The translations under genes and the position numbers were made by a program. Below are positions 5,115 to 7,498 of a stretch of DNA of 7,498 bases, piece by piece. The stretch covers positions 1-7,498 of the forward strand of contig JAQGHP010000047.1 in assembly GCA_028288775.1 (NCBI GenBank), given 5' to 3'. How positions within the stretch are numbered: the stretch's first letter is position 1; each line of letters starts with the position of its first letter. Source of the DNA: Phycisphaerales bacterium. GTDB lineage: Bacteria; Planctomycetota; Phycisphaerae; Tepidisphaerales; Tepidisphaeraceae. The notes under the pieces were generated by a model that was not told the DNA's origin, did not search any database, and saw only the letters and a list, made by a program, of their open reading frames with translations.

Positions 5115-6731
5115 TCACTCGAACAACGGCAGTTGCCGCGAATCGTCAACGACGGATTCGACCTGCCCGTCGCCGAACCGGGTGACCAGCCGGTCGCCGG
5201 GTGCGACCTCGGCGGCGCTGCGCACGGGAACGCCGCCCTTCTTTCGCGTGGTGATCGTGTACCCGCGACGAAGGACGTTTTCGGGCCCGACCGCCTCAAG
5301 CTGTCGCCCCAGCGCTTCGAGGCGCTGGCGGCACAGCAGCACCGTGGTTCGTGCGGCCATGCCAAGTCTGTCGGAAACCGCGGCGAGCTTCTGCCGGCGC
5401 AAGGGCAGCGTGTATTTCGGGTGACAGTCGGTCAGCAACGCTGAAAACTTCGCGACGCGTTCGCCATCCACCCGCACCCGATGCGCGATCGCCAGCGACA
5501 GTTCCTGCCCGAGCAGGCCCAGCCGCTCACGCAGACGCGAAAGCGTCGAGGGTAGGTGACGCTCGAGTCGGGCTTCCAGGGTTTGTAGCTGAAGTTGTGC
5601 GGTATGGACCCGGTCGCCGACGGACATCGCGAGTGCGCGCTGGCGGTCGTCGAGCAGCTGGCGGAACGAATTGACCCGGTCGAGCGGCCGGCGGAAGGCC
5701 TCGTGGCGCTCGATTGATCGCAGCCGTTGTCGCGACTCCTGCACCGTGGCGGCCGCGGCTCGGCGCAGGCGGATTGCCGCGGCGTCCACTTCGTCGCGCA
5801 CGCTGCGCCACTGCGCCGCGACCACCTGTGCCGCTTCCGTGGGCGTGTGAGCGTGGTAGTCGGCGACAAGGTCCGCGATGGACGTATCCACCTCGTGCCC
5901 GATCCCGGTGACCACGGGAATCCGCGACGCCGCGATCGCGCGGGCGACGACTTCCTCGTTGAACTGCCAGAGATCTTCGAGCGATCCGCCGCCCCGCGCG
6001 AGGATGATGACTTCCGCGCCGACGTCCTCCCCGTCCCGACTCACGTGCGCGATCGCCCCGGCGATTTTCGCCGCCGCCCCGTCTCCCTGCACCGGAACGG
6101 GGTAAACCATTAGCCGCAGCCACGCATAGCGCCGGAGCACCTTCAACATGTCCGCCAGCGCAGCGGTGTCCGCCCCGCTAATTAACACGACCGACATCGG
6201 GTACGCCGGCATCGGCCGCTTGCGCTCGGCCGCGAAAAGCCCCTCCGCTTCAAGCTTCGCACGGAGTTGTTGGAAGGCGACTTCCAGCGCCCCCTGCCCC
6301 AGCGGCCGCAGCGTCGTGACGTACAGCTGATACTTGCCGCGCGTGGTATACACGCCCACTTTGCCGCCGGCCAGCAGTTCCATACCGTCGGCCGGGTTGA
6401 ACTTCAGTCTGGCCGCGTCGCTCCGCCACATCACGCAATCGATGCAGCTCCCCGCGTCCTTGAGCGTGAAGTAGACGTGACCTGACGATTGGTTCGGCCG
6501 GTAGTTGCTGACTTCCCCGCGGACGTAAATGGTTTCCGGGATTCCAACCTTAAGCGTGCGCTCGATCCGACTCGTGAGCTGCGAAACGGTGATCGGCTCG
6601 ACGCCGGGTTTCCCCGTGCCCGGGGTATGCGGTTCCCCTTCCGCACCAGTCGCCTGCGCGTCGGAGTCGCCATCGCCCCGCCGCCGGCGAGTGACCTTCT
6701 CGTGAAAATCGAAAAATCCGCTCTTCCCCAT
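5115..6731 (-). CDS. xseA: Exodeoxyribonuclease VII large subunit
   Basis: This is the catalytic subunit of exonuclease VII, which degrades single-stranded DNA from both ends in the cytoplasm during repair. Length is 538 residues from the ATG at 6731, against about 450 in E. coli. The extra is mainly a charged, low-complexity N-terminal extension (about residues 1-45). The OB-fold spans about 47-145 (ITVSQLTSRIERTL, YVRGEVSNY, GHVYFTLKD). The catalytic domain follows, with VQG (214-216), ARGGGSLEDLWQFNEE (245-260; R246) and PVVTGIGHEVDTSIADLVADY (272-292; H279, D282). Then come Arg/Leu-rich coiled coils and a C-terminal NVLRRGYTI motif. The usual VTSxTGAAxxD motif is altered to LISGADTAALAD, although the aspartate (D194) remains. 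A TTG start 20 codons further upstream is possible but less likely. No xseB is adjacent: the gene ends against the convergent lipoprotein. Confidence 0.97.
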   Translation of the reverse strand: MGKSGFFDFHEKVTRRRRGDGDSDAQATGAEGEPHTPGTGKPGVEPITVSQLTSRIERTLKVGIPETIYVRGEVSNYRPNQSSGHVYFTLKDAGSCIDCVMWRSDAARLKFNPADGMELLAGGKVGVYTTRGKYQLYVTTLRPLGQGALEVAFQQLRAKLEAEGLFAAERKRPMPAYPMSVVLISGADTAALADMLKVLRRYAWLRLMVYPVPVQGDGAAAKIAGAIAHVSRDGEDVGAEVIILARGGGSLEDLWQFNEEVVARAIAASRIPVVTGIGHEVDTSIADLVADYHAHTPTEAAQVVAAQWRSVRDEVDAAAIRLRRAAAATVQESRQRLRSIERHEAFRRPLDRVNSFRQLLDDRQRALAMSVGDRVHTAQLQLQTLEARLERHLPSTLSRLRERLGLLGQELSLAIAHRVRVDGERVAKFSALLTDCHPKYTLPLRRQKLAAVSDRLGMAARTTVLLCRQRLEALGRQLEAVGPENVLRRGYTITTRKKGGVPVRSAAEVAPGDRLVTRFGDGQVESVVDDSRQLPLFE

Positions 6732-6847
6732 ATGCGCCGCAGTATAGCGAGCCCGCCACAAATGTACTCCGGCCGCGGTATTGCGATACAACTACACGTG
6801 CCGCAGATCACCGCGGCCCAGGCTCAACGGCCCCCTTCGGAGGAATC
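6732..6847. promoter_or_regulatory. Divergent intergenic region
   Basis: This 116-base gap separates xseA (-) from the DUF6807 gene (+) and must contain promoters for both unless xseA is read from further away. GGCCGCGG at 6771-6778 and CCGCGGCC at 6811-6818 form an inverted pair 32 bases apart. Between them lie GTAT-TGCG-ATAC (6778-6789) and the palindrome CACGTG (6795-6800). These could be operator elements, but in GC-rich DNA the first pair may be chance. Confidence 0.4.
6839..6844 (+). promoter_or_regulatory. Ribosome binding site GGAGGA
   Basis: A near-perfect Shine-Dalgarno sits just before the ATG at 6848 and fixes the start of the DUF6807 gene. Confidence 0.85.
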
Positions 6848-7498
6848 ATGCGCTCCCTCACGCTCATGCTCCCGGCGACAATCTGCTCGATCCTCATCTG
6901 CTCGACTTTCGCACCCACCGCCGCCCGCGCGGACGAAGGAGCCACGGTGAAAATCGCCCAGCTCGAAAATCACCTCGAAGTCACACTCGGCGGCAAGCCG
7001 TTCACCTCCTACTGGTACGCCAAGCGCGACGACCGCCCCTACGTGCGGCCATTCTTCTTCCCCGTGATGGCCCCCGGCGACGTGCCCGTCACCTCCGACC
7101 AATACGCGGTCGTCGAAATCCAGAAAGTCCCCAAGTCCGATCACCCCCACCACCAATCCCTCTGGGTTTCCCACGGCGACGTCAACGGCGTCGATCATTG
7201 GTCGCTCGCCAAAGGCGCCGATTCCCCCAAACAGCGGCACGTGAAATTCTCCCGCATTGACTCCGACGGGTTTGCCGAAACATTGCAATGGGAAAATAAC
7301 GACCACCAGCCGATGCTCGATGAGACGCGGACCGTCCGCTTCGTCGCCTTCCCCGATGGCAACCGGGCGATCGATATCGCCTCCGCATTCACGCCCATCG
7401 ACGGGCCGATCACTTTCGCCGACACGAAAGAAGCCGGCCTGATGGCCGTGCGGCTGGCGACTTCCATCGCCGCCCGCCCCACGCTCACCCAATCCACC
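6848..7498 (+). CDS. Secreted DUF6807 (PmoA-family) protein, partial
   Basis: The frame starts at ATG 6848 and is open to the window end (217 codons), so the C-terminus is missing. Residues 1-28 form a Sec signal peptide (hydrophobic core LMLPATICSILICSTFA, cleavage site ARA before Asp29), so the protein is exported. The mature part has hallmarks of the DUF6807 family, earlier called PmoA: RPYVRPFFFPVMAPG (63-77) and the signature DHPHHQSLWVSHGDVNG (98-114), followed by a W-rich strand segment. Members are common in Planctomycetota and Verrucomicrobiota, often near sugar-degradation genes. The exact reaction is not established; the old name 'methane oxygenase PmoA' should not be taken as function. 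It is transcribed divergently from xseA and its downstream partners are outside the window. Confidence 0.92.
   Translation, partial: MRSLTLMLPATICSILICSTFAPTAARADEGATVKIAQLENHLEVTLGGKPFTSYWYAKRDDRPYVRPFFFPVMAPGDVPVTSDQYAVVEIQKVPKSDHPHHQSLWVSHGDVNGVDHWSLAKGADSPKQRHVKFSRIDSDGFAETLQWENNDHQPMLDETRTVRFVAFPDGNRAIDIASAFTPIDGPITFADTKEAGLMAVRLATSIAARPTLTQST

Noticed and set aside
4610..5365. 251-residue minus-strand frame
   Set aside because: It crosses the half tRNA, is antisense to the lipoprotein gene and overlaps the xseA 3' end out of frame; a GC-rich shadow.
6824..7492. 222-residue minus-strand frame
   Set aside because: It is antisense to the DUF6807 gene, which has a strong ribosome binding site, a signal peptide and the DHPHHQSLW signature.

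Overview
The window looks like GC-rich chromosomal DNA from a member of the Planctomycetota or a close relative. This is an inference from three things: a C-terminal zinc ribbon of the type CGYDLRATPxRCPECG that is very common in that phylum, a secreted DUF6807 (PmoA-family) protein, and the overall base composition. No taxonomic marker gene is present.

Bases 1-2206 are the distal end of a type I-C CRISPR-Cas locus. It holds the end of cas7c (csd2), a cas4 that stops after about 70 residues, a leader-like stretch, and an array of 22 full-size repeats plus one damaged terminal repeat, with 22 spacers. In type I-C loci cas4 is normally followed by cas1 and cas2. Here both are missing and cas4 runs straight into the leader, so the adaptation module appears deleted while the memory and at least part of the interference module remain. 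The array shows blocks of a changing loop base at repeat position 15, several repeats with broken stems, a spacer with a G-quadruplex motif, and a terminal repeat whose 3' tag is inverted.

Bases 2200-2917 are a graveyard region. A possible recombinase C-terminal remnant lies on the minus strand, next to an N-terminally incomplete zinc-ribbon membrane protein on the plus strand. Three direct copies of TTCTATTGTGCA follow.

Bases 2918-4525 are a compact minus-strand operon: a 65-residue protein of unknown function, a membrane-anchored protein with two copies of a 145-residue unit, and a receiver-domain response regulator. The regulator's Shine-Dalgarno-supported ATG opens in the wrong frame because of one extra base.

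Bases 4526-4861 carry no convincing gene. They hold the 5' half of a CAT-anticodon tRNA, with no 3' half.

Bases 4862-7498 hold a small His/Asp/Glu-rich lipoprotein (+), xseA encoding the exonuclease VII large subunit (-), and, divergent from it, the start of a secreted DUF6807 protein (+) that runs off the window end.
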